A stretch of DNA of 64,000 nucleotides from Chitinophagaceae bacterium IBVUCB2 (GCA_002127295.1 NFUV01000001.1:1178001-1242000), one strand, 5' to 3'; numbered from the stretch's first letter, positions 10,253-18,637 are shown. The notes: generated by a model from the letters alone, not told the origin. Numbers and translations are program-made.

Positions 10253-10275
10253 CATTATTGCTGCAAATATAATCC

Positions 10276-10872
10276 TTAATGTAAATCTGAACTTATTAGT
10301 TTCAAAAACTCACTTCTGCTCGAATTTTTCTGAAACTCCCCATCAAAAGCCGATGTAGTGGTAGAAGAATTCTGTTTTTGCACACCCCGCATCATCATAC
10401 ACAAGTGTTTAGCTTCAATTACCACTGCCACACCTAACGGGTTCAACGTTTCTTTGATGGCATTCATGATTTCGATCGTCAATCTTTCCTGCACCTGCAA
10501 TCGTCGGGCATACACATCAACTACACGGGCCATTTTACTAAGACCCGTTATCCAGCCGTTTGGTATGTAAGCAATATGAGCTTTTCCAAAAAATGGAAGC
10601 ATATGATGTTCACACATGCTATACACTTCAATATCTTTTACAACGATCATTTCACTTACCGGCTCATGAAATTTGGCAGAGTTAATAATTGCATGTGCAT
10701 CCAACTGGTAGCCCTGGGTAAGATATTGCATAGCTTTTGCTAATCTCTCCGGCGTTTTTTCCAACCCTTCCCTATCAGAATTTTCTCCCAACAAACCCAA
10801 CACTTCTTTGTAATTCACCATCAATCCTGAAGTTACTTTCTCATCATACTGTTCAATTTTTTTATATGCCAT
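10276..10872 (-). CDS. folE: GTP cyclohydrolase I (FolE)
   Basis: FolE converts GTP to 7,8-dihydroneopterin triphosphate, the entry to folate, tetrahydropterin and queuosine precursors. Zinc ligands are visible: Cys87 and His90 in [14 protein letters not shown] and Cys158 in [11 protein letters not shown] start at [11 protein letters not shown] (198 residues) because the longer frame runs 40 codons back into the upstream gene. It lies 16 bp downstream of a PTPS-family gene on the same strand, so product and consumer enzymes are co-transcribed. Confidence 0.95.
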   Translation of the reverse strand: MAYKKIEQYDEKVTSGLMVNYKEVLGLLGENSDREGLEKTPERLAKAMQYLTQGYQLDAHAIINSAKFHEPVSEMIVVKDIEVYSMCEHHMLPFFGKAHIAYIPNGWITGLSKMARVVDVYARRLQVQERLTIEIMNAIKETLNPLGVAVVIEAKHLCMMMRGVQKQNSSTTTSAFDGEFQKNSSRSEFLKLISSDLH

Positions 10873-10888
10873 AATAATGTATTGATTT

Positions 10889-11305
10889 TTAGTCAACCGG
10901 GTACTCAACAAAATTTCTCGGTGTTTCGTATAATCGCACCTGCATGTCCAATTTTTTATCGATATGCGGCCGCAATAATTTATATATAACAACTACAATA
11001 TTTTCTGCAGTTGGATTTACGTCTTTAAATTCTTTTGTATCAAGATTCAGATTCTTATGATCAAACCTGGAATGTATCTCCCTTTTAATTAAATCACCCA
11101 GGTCTTTCATATCCATAACGTAGCCAGTATTTTTATCAGGTTTACCAACCACTTTTACTTCCAGCTCATAATTATGGCCATGATAATTTGGTAAAGCACA
11201 TTTGCCAAACACTTTTTCGTTGGTAGTATCGTCCCAAGCAGGATTAAAAAGCCGGTGAGCTGCATTAAAATGCTCTTTCCTGAAAACTGCTACTTTTTTA
11301 CTCAT
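10889..11305 (-). CDS. 6-pyruvoyl-tetrahydropterin synthase family protein (copy 1)
   Basis: A 138-residue PTPS/QueD-family enzyme acting on dihydroneopterin triphosphate. Zinc ligands His17, His42 and His44 ([15 protein letters not shown]), catalytic Cys36, the DHKNLN Asp/His pair and the LYETP Glu are all present. The spacing Cys-x5-HGH matches animal-type PTPS rather than QueD (Cys-x3-HGH), which points to 6-pyruvoyl-tetrahydropterin formation; QueD function is not excluded. It sits directly upstream of folE and 66 bp downstream of a paralogue. Confidence 0.87.
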   Translation of the reverse strand: MSKKVAVFRKEHFNAAHRLFNPAWDDTTNEKVFGKCALPNYHGHNYELEVKVVGKPDKNTGYVMDMKDLGDLIKREIHSRFDHKNLNLDTKEFKDVNPTAENIVVVIYKLLRPHIDKKLDMQVRLYETPRNFVEYPVD

Positions 11306-11371
11306 TAATTAAATTACTAAAAAGAAATAATATTAACCGAAAAAGCGGTAAAAGGTTGACGGGATATAAGC

Positions 11372-11782
11372 TTATTCCCCAAAATATTCTACATAAATGC
11401 GGGGCGTTTCATACAGTTTGATACAATGTAATTTCACTCCTGCAGGCAAATGTGGAATCAATTCTTTCCAGATAGCAATAGCAAGATTTTCTGTACTACA
11501 CATTTTTCCCTCCATGAACGTAACATCCACGTTAAGATTGCGATGATCCACCTTCTCAATTACATGTTCTTTAATAATATCGCTAAGTCGTTTTACATCA
11601 AATACAAATCCTGTATCAGGACTAGGTTCTCCTTTTACAGTTACCAATAATTCGTAATTGTGACCGTGCCAGTTTTCGTTGGCGCATTTGCCAAAAACTT
11701 CTTCGTTCTTTTCGTAGCTCCAGGCCGGGTTATAGAGCTTGTGTGCGGCGTTAAAATGTTCAGATCTGGTTAAGTAAACCAT
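11372..11782 (-). CDS. 6-pyruvoyl-tetrahydropterin synthase family protein (copy 2)
   Basis: A tandem paralogue of the next gene, 136 residues. Zinc ligands are His14, His39 and His41; the catalytic Cys33 keeps Cys-x5-HGH spacing (GKCANENWHGHNY). DHRNLN and LYETPRIYVEY are conserved, so nothing catalytic is missing. The two copies share the whole scaffold (EHFNAAH, NPAW, FGKC, HGHNYEL, LYETPR) but differ enough to be an old duplication with possible specialisation. It is the first gene of the copy 2 - copy 1 - folE run and is divergent from mqnB. Confidence 0.87.
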   Translation of the reverse strand: MVYLTRSEHFNAAHKLYNPAWSYEKNEEVFGKCANENWHGHNYELLVTVKGEPSPDTGFVFDVKRLSDIIKEHVIEKVDHRNLNVDVTFMEGKMCSTENLAIAIWKELIPHLPAGVKLHCIKLYETPRIYVEYFGE

Positions 11783-11900
11783 GCTTTACTTTTTTATTTT
11801 CCTGCAGCATTGGGCGCAGGAAATTGTGAGGCGCAAAGGTAATAGAAACTCACCATTTTATAGTTACCTGTTTGTTACCTTGCAGCTTAAATTTGAAATA

Positions 11901-12545
11901 ATGAATTGCTTAGTTGTGGCTGCTACTCCTATTGAAATTTCGCCTTTTTTGGAGCGATACCGTGCAGACCGGGATTTACCATTAAATATTGACATTTTAA
12001 TTACTGGAATTGGCTTGACAGCGACCACTTATTCTCTTACAAGGCAACTTAATATTAAACGCCCCGATTTAATAATACAAGCAGGTGTAGGCGGATGTTT
12101 TGACAATTCCGTTCCATTGGGTGCAGTACTTGCAATTAAACAAGAAGCTATTGCTGACCAAAGTGTAATTGAACTCGACAGGCTACGAACAATGTTTCAC
12201 CTGAAATTGGTTCCGCAAAACCAATATCCGTTTTCCAAAGGCTGGCTGGTAAATAAAAGTGAATTACTGAAAAAAGTAAAGTTGAAAAAAGTAAAAGGCA
12301 TTTCAGTTAATGAGATCACTACTTCTAAACAGAAAGTAAAATTTTATACTGAAACATTTAACCCTGTTGTAGAATCAATGGAGGGAGCGGCTTTACATTA
12401 TGTATGTTTGATGGAAAAGATCCCTTTTGTGCAGATACGTAGTGTGTCAAACTATATCGCAGAAAGAAATAAGAAGAACTGGAATATGAAAGAATCGATT
12501 AATAATCTCAACAACGAACTGATTAATCTGTTACAACAATTATGA
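11901..12545 (+). CDS. mqnB: Futalosine hydrolase (MqnB)
   Basis: MqnB cleaves futalosine, releasing hypoxanthine and dehypoxanthine futalosine, in the alternative menaquinone pathway. The protein has the nucleoside phosphorylase-like fold: AATPIEISPF at the N-terminus, ITGIGLTATTYSL, IQAGVGGCF and VESMEGAALHYVC (purine/ribose binding Glu-rich motif). I start at MNCLVVAATP (214 residues), trimming 40 codons that would overlap the divergent PTPS gene. It overlaps mqnD by 4 bp, indicating translational coupling in one pathway. Confidence 0.9.
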   Translation: MNCLVVAATPIEISPFLERYRADRDLPLNIDILITGIGLTATTYSLTRQLNIKRPDLIIQAGVGGCFDNSVPLGAVLAIKQEAIADQSVIELDRLRTMFHLKLVPQNQYPFSKGWLVNKSELLKKVKLKKVKGISVNEITTSKQKVKFYTETFNPVVESMEGAALHYVCLMEKIPFVQIRSVSNYIAERNKKNWNMKESINNLNNELINLLQQL

Positions 12546-13381
12546 AATTAACACTTGGCTTCTCCCCCTGCCCCAATGATACTTTTATTTTTGACGCCCT
12601 CGTCAATAAGAAAATTGATACCGAAGGTTTTGAGTTTGAAACCGAATTGGCAGATGTAGAAACTCTAAATCAATGGGCATTAGAAGGAAAATTAGACATC
12701 ACTAAACTTAGCTTTCCGGCCTTTTTCAGATCATTATCAAACTACACTTTACTTAATAGCGGCAGCGCATTAGGAAAAGCTGTTGGTCCTTTATTAATTA
12801 CAGACTCCTCGCAGGAAATTAGCGAAGAAGATATAAACCAGGGTTCAATTGCACTTCCCGGCATTCACACTACAGCAAATCTCCTTTTTACTTTTGCGTA
12901 CCCCAATGCCATAGATAAACAGTTCATGATTTTTTCTGCGATAGAAACTGCATTGGTAAATAAAGAAGTTGATTTTGGTGTTATTATTCATGAGAATCGC
13001 TTCACTTACCAGCAAAAGGGGTTGTATAAAGTAAAAGACCTTGGTGAATACTGGGAAGAAAAAATGGAACTTCCCATTCCATTGGGTGGTATTGCTATCA
13101 ATCAATCCATAAAAAGATCTGCCGCCTTAAAAGTAAATGAACTGATAAGAAAAAGCATCGAATATGCCTTTGTAAACTACCCCGTAATTCCCGATTATGT
13201 AAAACAGCATTCTCAAGAAATGAGTGAAGAGGTGATGCGTCAACACATTGATCTTTACGTAAATAATTATTCACTCGACCTGGGTGAAGAAGGCAGAGAA
13301 GCTATTGAAAATTTACATGAAGTTTTTTTAGAGATCAATAACCAGGAGGAAGCCGATGATGAAGATGTTTTATTTCTTTAA
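12542..13381 (+). CDS. mqnD: 1,4-dihydroxy-6-naphthoate synthase (MqnD)
   Basis: MqnD converts cyclic dehypoxanthine futalosine to 1,4-dihydroxy-6-naphthoate in futalosine-pathway menaquinone synthesis. The family N-terminus LGFSPCPNDTFIFDALV is intact, as are LSFPAF and GIHTTANLL of the periplasmic-binding-protein-like fold. Length 279 residues. It overlaps mqnB by 4 bp at its start and the convergent photolyase gene by 12 bp at its end. MqnA, MqnC and MqnE are not in the window. Confidence 0.92.
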   Translation: MKLTLGFSPCPNDTFIFDALVNKKIDTEGFEFETELADVETLNQWALEGKLDITKLSFPAFFRSLSNYTLLNSGSALGKAVGPLLITDSSQEISEEDINQGSIALPGIHTTANLLFTFAYPNAIDKQFMIFSAIETALVNKEVDFGVIIHENRFTYQQKGLYKVKDLGEYWEEKMELPIPLGGIAINQSIKRSAALKVNELIRKSIEYAFVNYPVIPDYVKQHSQEMSEEVMRQHIDLYVNNYSLDLGEEGREAIENLHEVFLEINNQEEADDEDVLFL

Positions 13382-14674
13382 TGCTGCGGCATACGTTTCC
13401 AAACATCTTTTTCTCGCCTCTTCATGCACCACAATTGGTTTAGGATAAGAAAACTCCTCTAACTCTGGCACCCATTTCCTGATGTACTTTAGATCCGGAT
13501 CAAATTTTTGTGTTTGCAGGTAAGGATTAAACACCCGGAAATAGGGAGCTGCATCGCAACCGCTCCCAGCCGCCCATTGCCAGCCGCCATTATTAGCCGC
13601 TAAATCAAAATCCAGTAGCTTCTTCGCAAAATAGGCTTCTCCCCAACGCCAGTCAATCAATAAATGTTTGGTAAGAAAAGAAGCTACTATCATTCTCACC
13701 CTATTATGCATAAAACCCGTTGTGTTTAATTCTCGCATTCCTGCATCTACAATCGGGTAACCGGTTTGTCCATTGCACCAGGCTTCAAATTCCTTTCCAT
13801 TATTTCGCCATTTTATTTTATCGTACTCAGGCTTAAAAGCATTGCCAACTACATTGGGAAAATGCCAAAGAATCATATGATAAAAATCCCGCCAAATCAA
13901 TTCATTTAAAAAAGTTTCATTCAATGCCCCGGCCTCATCTGCCAATTCCCGGATACTGATCGTACCAAACCTAAGATGAACACTCAGCCTGGAGGTACCT
14001 TGTATAGAAGGAATATCTCTTTGCTCTTTATAGTTTCGGATAATTTGTCCTTTCCATTCCTTCTCAGGAAAGGGCATGCCGGTAGGAGCAAAACCGATTT
14101 GCTCCAATGAAATCAATTTTTTTTCGGGTTGCTTATAAAAAATTTTGAAATACTTTTTATTGGGATAAGCTTTCAAATGAAATTCAGTAAGTACTGCTTT
14201 CCATTTACGGGAGTAAGGAGTAAAGATGGTATAAGGCTTTCCATCATCCTTCAACACTTCGTTCTTTTCTAACAACACCTGGTCTTTAAACGTATGAAAA
14301 GAAATAGCCTGCTTGATGAAAAGCTTTTCAACTTCCCCATCTCTTTGCTTAGCATATGGCTCGTAATCATGGTTGGTAAAAACCTTTTCGACAGTATATT
14401 CATTTACCAACTTCGTAAAGATTTCCAAGGGACTGCCATGCCGCACATCCAGAGTTGATCCAATTTTTATCAATTGCTTTTGTAAATCCTGTAATGCCAG
14501 ATGAATAAATTCCACCCTCCTGTCTGACTTATCTTCCAGCTCATCTAAAATATTAGAATCGAAAATAAAAACGGGAAGAACAGGTTTACCATCTTTCAAT
14601 GCATGATATAATCCTGCATTGTCCTGTAACCGAAGATCTCTGCGAAACCAAAATATATTGAGGGATTGCTTCAT
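13370..14674 (-). CDS. Deoxyribodipyrimidine photolyase (class I CPD-type)
   Basis: A light-driven DNA repair flavoprotein repairing cyclobutane pyrimidine dimers. The N-terminal alpha/beta antenna domain starts with NIFWFRRDLRLQDN. The C-terminal FAD domain shows WRDFYHMILWHFPNV, MRELNTTGFMHNRVRM and DLAANNGGWQWAAGSGCDAAPYFRVFNP-like sequence (residue run shown in parts: DLAANNGGWQWAA, then CDAAPYFRVFNP), the class I signature. I start at MKQSLNIFWF (434 residues). It lies 19 bp downstream of a class IV aminotransferase gene on the same strand. A cryptochrome role cannot be excluded. Confidence 0.9.
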   Translation of the reverse strand: MKQSLNIFWFRRDLRLQDNAGLYHALKDGKPVLPVFIFDSNILDELEDKSDRRVEFIHLALQDLQKQLIKIGSTLDVRHGSPLEIFTKLVNEYTVEKVFTNHDYEPYAKQRDGEVEKLFIKQAISFHTFKDQVLLEKNEVLKDDGKPYTIFTPYSRKWKAVLTEFHLKAYPNKKYFKIFYKQPEKKLISLEQIGFAPTGMPFPEKEWKGQIIRNYKEQRDIPSIQGTSRLSVHLRFGTISIRELADEAGALNETFLNELIWRDFYHMILWHFPNVVGNAFKPEYDKIKWRNNGKEFEAWCNGQTGYPIVDAGMRELNTTGFMHNRVRMIVASFLTKHLLIDWRWGEAYFAKKLLDFDLAANNGGWQWAAGSGCDAAPYFRVFNPYLQTQKFDPDLKYIRKWVPELEEFSYPKPIVVHEEARKRCLETYAAALKK

Positions 14675-14693
14675 TGTTGATATAACAAACCAA

Positions 14694-15530
14694 TTATTTA
14701 ATTGTTTGTATGAAGCGGTTATAAATTCCAATCGCTTTTACATTTCCATATATACTATTTCCGCACTGTCGCACCCAGCGGATACCGTTAATGGCATTGC
14801 TTAAAAAAAATTCATCTGCACCCAATACATCGTCAACGGTAAGAGCTGCTTCTCTTATTTGCTCACCTGCCTGTTGCATAGCGGATAAAAGATGTCTTCG
14901 CATTACACCATTTATACAACCCTGGTCCAACCCAGGAGTGAAAACAATACCATCTTTTACTATAAATATGTTTGCAATAGTGGAATCGGCGACGGCTCCA
15001 TTTGTATTTAATACAATGCAATCATTTAGTTTATTCTTTTTAGCATAATTGGCAGCCAGGGAATAAGGAAGAAAATTGGCCGATTTTAAATTGGAAAACC
15101 TATCACAGTTTTTTTTTGCATCAGGATAAACATCTATTACCAATCCATTTTCATTTAATTTATTGACTGTCTCATTTAACGGCCAGCATTCTATCAGGTA
15201 TTGTACGTTTTTATCATCATCATATAACCCCCCGTTACCTCGAAAAAAGGATAGTCTTATCCTTGCCAGGGCTGTGCATTTGTTTACTTCACATAAATGA
15301 ATAACATCCTGCTCCAGTTTTTGCTGAGAAAATAATTTAGGAATCAGAAAATCCAAGAGAGAGAGCCCGGAAAATAATCGTTCAAAATGAAAAGATGCAA
15401 GCTGAATTTTTCCTGAAACCATTTTCATTGTTTCAAAAAGCCCATCACCATACCGGTAACCTCTGTTAGAAGCCAGGAGTACCGGTTCTTCTGCATTTAA
15501 GATCTTTCCATTGAAACAAATATGATTCAT
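14694..15530 (-). CDS. Aminotransferase class IV (aminodeoxychorismate lyase / branched-chain type)
   Basis: A fold-type IV PLP enzyme of 279 residues. N-terminal FNGKI and LLASNRGYRYGDGLFETMKM are the family hallmark. The PLP lysine is most likely in NLKSANFLPYSLAANYAKK, and NGAVADSTIANIFIVKDG and CINGVMRRHLL are the cofactor phosphate/substrate regions. Family members include PabC (folate synthesis), BCAT and D-amino acid transaminase; the short divergent sequence suits PabC best, but this is inference. I start at MNHICFNGK, nine codons into a longer frame. It is probably co-transcribed with the photolyase gene. Confidence 0.8.
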   Translation of the reverse strand: MNHICFNGKILNAEEPVLLASNRGYRYGDGLFETMKMVSGKIQLASFHFERLFSGLSLLDFLIPKLFSQQKLEQDVIHLCEVNKCTALARIRLSFFRGNGGLYDDDKNVQYLIECWPLNETVNKLNENGLVIDVYPDAKKNCDRFSNLKSANFLPYSLAANYAKKNKLNDCIVLNTNGAVADSTIANIFIVKDGIVFTPGLDQGCINGVMRRHLLSAMQQAGEQIREAALTVDDVLGADEFFLSNAINGIRWVRQCGNSIYGNVKAIGIYNRFIQTIK

Positions 15531-15546
15531 GGCACCAAAGTAAAAT

Positions 15547-15578
15547 AAAAAAGCCATCCCGTAATTACGGAACGGCTT
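15547..15578 (-). terminator. Intrinsic terminator after response regulator RR1
   Basis: On the minus strand AAGCCGTTCCGTAATT pairs with the following ACGGGATGGCTT, and TTTTTT follows. It separates RR1 from the aminotransferase gene, whose start lies just downstream. Confidence 0.75.
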
Positions 15579-15600
15579 AATATACTTGCCATGAGAATAA

Positions 15601-16275
15601 TTATGCTTGTTCTACCAAACCTGCTTTTACAGCATACATCACCAAACCGGCCATTGACTTGGTGCCAGTTTTTGTTTTGAGTTTATCACGGATGGCTTCC
15701 ACAGTTCGTGGGCTAAGGTCAACCATATCGGCTATCTCCTTTGTGCTTTTCTCATCACACATCAATTTGAGTATGGTAATTTCTTTATCGGTTAGCTGTA
15801 CATCCTGGGGCATTGAAGATTCGTTGGTACGTTTGGTACGCAAACCACTTAATAGTGCCTTGTTCGTAAGCTCATTAAAATGGAAGTCATTTTCGTAAAC
15901 TCCTTTTATAGCCTCGTAGATCAACTCAGCTCCAGATTCTTTAGTAATGTAAGAGTTAGCACCAATTTCCATCATCTTAGAAATAACCGAATGATCGTTT
16001 AAGAATGAAAGCATGATCACTTTCACATTAGGATACAATTTTTTGATCTCGGGAAGTGCAGTTAATCCATCCATTATTGGCATCTGGATGTCTAACAAAA
16101 TTACATCAGGCTGAATGTGGCGCAGCAGGTTCAGTAATTGCATGCCGTTTTCAGCTTCTGCCACCATCTGAATGTCTTTACGGGCTTGTAGCGCTGTTTT
16201 AATGCCGGTCCGGAAGAGTGCATGATCATCGGCAATTGCTACCTTAATTACTGAGTTGTTTTCTGAGTTTTTCAT
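15601..16275 (-). CDS. NarL/FixJ-family response regulator (RR1)
   Basis: A two-domain response regulator of 224 residues. The receiver (about 10-130) has the acidic pair Asp16-Asp17 (AIADDH), phospho-acceptor Asp62 (ILLDIQMP), a Ser switch residue (VIMLSF) and Lys in YITKES. The C-terminal LuxR-type HTH (about 160-220) shows LTDKEITILKLMCDEKSTKEIA and LSPRTVEAIRDKLK. I start at MKNSENNSVIKVAIADDH, 25 codons into a longer frame. No kinase gene is adjacent. Upstream and divergent lies candidate sRNA 1; the same arrangement recurs for RR2. Confidence 0.92.
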   Translation of the reverse strand: MKNSENNSVIKVAIADDHALFRTGIKTALQARKDIQMVAEAENGMQLLNLLRHIQPDVILLDIQMPIMDGLTALPEIKKLYPNVKVIMLSFLNDHSVISKMMEIGANSYITKESGAELIYEAIKGVYENDFHFNELTNKALLSGLRTKRTNESSMPQDVQLTDKEITILKLMCDEKSTKEIADMVDLSPRTVEAIRDKLKTKTGTKSMAGLVMYAVKAGLVEQA

Positions 16276-16490
16276 TACTTGGATTATTGGGTAAAATAAA
16301 ATTGGATTCAGTATTTGTTCTGGGTGCAAGATGAAAAATTCCTGCAACATATACCATAGGGAAAGTACTTGATTTCGGTTGTGTGGAAACTACAGTATTA
16401 ATACTGAAATAGAAAGTTTACGAATGATTTTTTGAAAAACTACGAGCCTATGCGTAAATACCATGTATTTTAAATAGGGCAGTTACACTC
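16276..16490. other. RR1 upstream region with short palindromes
   Basis: Non-coding sequence between RR1 and the sRNA-1 promoter. It contains a 14-bp perfect palindrome, CAGTATTAATACTG, at 16393-16406, and a 6-bp-arm inverted repeat AAATAC-CAT-GTATTT at about 16456-16470. Either could be an operator for autoregulation of RR1 or for the divergent transcript; this is inference. No RR1 promoter could be assigned confidently. Confidence 0.4.
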
Positions 16491-16521
16491 TTGTTAACAA
16501 TTGGTTGTGGATATACTTTTG
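16488..16521 (+). promoter_or_regulatory. Promoter of candidate sRNA 1 with palindrome over -33
   Basis: TTG at 16491-16493, a 20-bp spacer, then TACTTTTG at 16514-16521, matching the Bacteroidota consensus TTG...TANNTTTG. The block CTCTTGTTAACA overlaps the -33 box and contains the palindrome TTGTTAACAA. The sRNA-2 promoter has the same elements at the same spacing. The predicted +1 is about 16526-16528. Confidence 0.7.
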
Positions 16522-16525
16522 TATC

Positions 16526-16670
16526 GAAAGTTGATTGAAACGGTATGAGTGCTAAAATCCAAACTCATCCAATGTCCAAAACCGTCCAGAAAGTTATTTC
16601 CAATTCCTTTGAAAGATCAACCCGGTAAACCCGGGAGCATTTATCCGACAATCAACTTTCACTTTTAATT
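16526..16670 (+). ncRNA. Candidate structured small RNA 1 (paralogue of sRNA 2)
   Basis: A predicted independent transcript starting at the 5' arm of a long-range stem: AAAGTTGATTG (16527-16537) pairs perfectly with CAATCAACTTT (16649-16659), with CGG/CCG (16541-16543 with 16645-16647) continuing it across a small internal loop. Inside are a hairpin ATGAGT/ACTCAT (16545-16550 with 16563-16568), a conserved UCC-rich core (16569-16613) and a hairpin CCCGG-TAAAC-CCGGG (16621-16635). Four identical blocks in the core are shared with sRNA 2. The 3' end may be the U-rich tail near 16670 or the strong terminator at 16787-16820. A 27-codon ORF (16545-16628) exists but its frame is not conserved in sRNA 2. 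No known family recognised. Confidence 0.6.
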
Positions 16671-16786
16671 TGAAGTCCCGTTTTTTAAATCCAATACCTG
16701 CTGAAAGAAAAACCAAAAACTATTGAACCCTGTCCCTGTGAAGCGCAACGCTTAAAGATTTTTTTCTTTTCATAACAGTAACGTTT
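16671..16786 (+). other. Region between sRNA 1 closing stem and its terminator
   Basis: No gene seen. Includes a short hairpin AAGCG-CAA-CGCTT (16741-16753) followed by a T-rich stretch, a possible weak terminator or processing site. If the transcript continues to the terminator at 16787, it would be about 290 nt. Confidence 0.4.
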
Positions 16787-16820
16787 AACCCCGGTCCTCA
16801 TAACGCCGGGGTTTATTTTT
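16787..16820 (+). terminator. Strong intrinsic terminator downstream of sRNA 1
   Basis: AACCCCGG (16787-16794) pairs with CCGGGGTT (16806-16813), followed by TATTTTT on the plus strand. The minus strand has no U-tract after the stem. No plus-strand protein gene precedes it for kilobases, so it implies a non-coding plus-strand transcript here. Confidence 0.8.
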
Positions 16821-16879
16821 GCCTGTTATTTATTTATTGGGGTAATTGATACAAGATTATCATCCTGACTGAACAAATT

Positions 16880-17623
16880 CTATAATTTTTCAGCTATCAT
16901 ATAAATTCTTGGTTCTCCGGGTGTAAACTTCTTTCTGCCGGGAATACTAAACATTTCTTGTAATTGAAAGCCGGCCTTTTTCAACATGGCTTCCATTTCA
17001 TTAATAGAATAGATATAATCAATAGCAGTTTTTTCTTCGGTAGTACCGTCCCGTGCAATAATAGTACTTATCACTTCTATTCTTGAAGGATGAAAATGAT
17101 ATTCGCTACTGGTAAGGAATTTAAATTCGCCGATCTGGCTCCAGGATTTGTTCTGGAAGTTTTTAACTGCTATTTCAGTTACTGACCAGCTATTAATTAA
17201 TAATTTTGCTCCTTTGGCTAATTGAGACGCTGTATTAGTTAGAATCCTGGTAACTCCCGCCTCATCAAAAAATTGTAAACTGTTACCCATACAAATGGCT
17301 AAATCAAAAACATCTCCTGATTTAAAATTGCCAATATCAGCTTTTACAGCCGTTAGATGCAAGTTTTCGCTTTGCGCCGTTTGTTGTATTTCGTCAATAT
17401 AATCTCCCAGGTTATCAACCGCCGTTACATTTATTCCCTTTTTTGCTAAAGCTATCGAATGACGGCCATAACCACACATCAGGTCCAGCAACTTGCTGCC
17501 TTGTTGAAGATTAAAATAAGAAAGTATAAAGTCAACTTCTTTTATTGTCAACTCATACGGAATAATTGTTTTCCAGATTTGCTTATAATAACCATCAAAA
17601 AAAGTATCGTTTATATTTGACAT
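16880..17623 (-). CDS. Class I SAM-dependent methyltransferase
   Basis: A 247-residue methyltransferase with SAM-binding motif I in LLDLMCGYGRHSIALAKKG, the acidic ribose-binding residue at the end of INVTAVD and a motif in FDLAICMGNSLQFFD. The substrate is not evident; similar Bacteroidota proteins are annotated only as class I methyltransferases. I start at MSNINDTFFDG; an alternative ATG lies eight codons upstream. It sits between the two response-regulator/sRNA modules on the same strand as RR1 and RR2, with 59 bp to RR2. Confidence 0.8.
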   Translation of the reverse strand: MSNINDTFFDGYYKQIWKTIIPYELTIKEVDFILSYFNLQQGSKLLDLMCGYGRHSIALAKKGINVTAVDNLGDYIDEIQQTAQSENLHLTAVKADIGNFKSGDVFDLAICMGNSLQFFDEAGVTRILTNTASQLAKGAKLLINSWSVTEIAVKNFQNKSWSQIGEFKFLTSSEYHFHPSRIEVISTIIARDGTTEEKTAIDYIYSINEMEAMLKKAGFQLQEMFSIPGRKKFTPGEPRIYMIAEKL

Positions 17624-17682
17624 TACCTGTTTTGAAAAAATTATCAATGAGGGATGCGATTTCTTAAGACTAAATACTGAGA

Positions 17683-18336
17683 TTATTCAAGCAATTTATT
17701 CCGCATAGCATACATTACCAACCCTGCAATTGTTTTTGCACCTACTTTCTGTTTCATGTTCTGGCGAATGGTTTCGATAGTGCGGGGACTTAAAAAAACC
17801 TCTTTTGAAATTTCTTCGGTGGTTTTGTCTTCTGCAATTAATTTCAAAATTTTTATTTCCTTTTCTGAAAGTTTTACCGGGTTAGGATAAAATTGCCTCA
17901 CCGTTTTTTTGTGCTGTAGTTTTAATAGGACAGCTTTATTGACCAGTTCATTAAAATAGAAATCGTCATTCATACAGGTGAGAATGGCCTGGTATATTTC
18001 TTCCGGGTCTGTTGTTTTGGTGAGGTATGCGTTCGCCCCCATCTCCATCATTTTGGTGATCATTTCCTGGTCATCGTACATGGTAAGTACAATGATCTTT
18101 AATGCTTCATACTCTTTGCGGATAAGACTGATGGCATTAATGCCATCTACTTCTGGCATACGGATGTCCATTAAAATAACATCGGGTAATTTTAATTGCA
18201 GTTTATGCTGAAGATCCTTACCATCTTCGGCTTCCCATAAAATCTTCAGATATTCTTTATCTTTCAAAGCCATCCGGATACCATCACGGAAAATTTTATG
18301 GTCATCGGCAATGGCAACCTTTATAATTTGGGACAT
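17683..18336 (-). CDS. NarL/FixJ-family response regulator (RR2)
   Basis: A 217-residue regulator homologous to RR1 and RR3. The receiver has Asp11-Asp12 (AIADDHKIF), phospho-acceptor Asp57 (ILMDIRMP), a Thr switch (IVLTMYDDQ) and Lys in YLTKTT. The linker FYFNELVNKAVLLKLQ is shared with RR1 (FHFNELTNKALLSGLR). The LuxR HTH contains LSEKEIKILKLIAEDKTTEEIS and LSPRTIETIRQNMK. It is divergent from candidate sRNA 2, whose promoter lies about 265 bp upstream of this start. No kinase gene is adjacent on this strand. Confidence 0.92.
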   Translation of the reverse strand: MSQIIKVAIADDHKIFRDGIRMALKDKEYLKILWEAEDGKDLQHKLQLKLPDVILMDIRMPEVDGINAISLIRKEYEALKIIVLTMYDDQEMITKMMEMGANAYLTKTTDPEEIYQAILTCMNDDFYFNELVNKAVLLKLQHKKTVRQFYPNPVKLSEKEIKILKLIAEDKTTEEISKEVFLSPRTIETIRQNMKQKVGAKTIAGLVMYAMRNKLLE

Positions 18337-18599
18337 GAATAGTTTGGTTTAGCAGTTAATTTAATGGGTATCGTATTGCGTAAAACTACTCTTTTTTTAG
18401 TATTCTCCCTATCTTCATTTACTAAAGGGAGAAGAAAGAGTAAAACAAATTTCAGAAATGAATATTTTTTTAGTCGGATTCCACGTAGAAAAAAAGCCTT
18501 CAGGTAAATTTTCATTTTCAAACAAGTATATTTTCATTTAGCCAAAGTAAGATTACTATTAGGCCAGTAATTGCCGAAAAAAATAACTCCGCAATTTTG

Positions 18600-18633
18600 C
18601 TCTTGTGCACATCCGCATGTGAATATACTTTTG
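18600..18633 (+). promoter_or_regulatory. Promoter of candidate sRNA 2 with palindrome over -33
   Basis: TTG at 18603-18605, a 20-bp spacer and TACTTTTG at 18626-18633. CTCTTGTGCACA over the -33 box contains the palindrome TGTGCACA; ten of its twelve bases match the sRNA-1 promoter. The predicted +1 is about 18638-18640. Confidence 0.7.
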
Positions 18634-18637
18634 GTAC

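Noticed and set aside
16545-16628. A 27-codon ORF in the sRNA-1 element (with a 38-codon ORF at 18655-18771 in sRNA 2) as a conserved small peptide
   Set aside because: Both contain Met-Ser ... Thr-Val-Gln from shared nucleotides, but conserved blocks AAACCGTCCAGAA and TTCCAA are 6 nt apart in one copy and 5 nt in the other, so the frame changes while the bases stay conserved. Nucleotide conservation fits RNA better. Peptide coding is not fully excluded.
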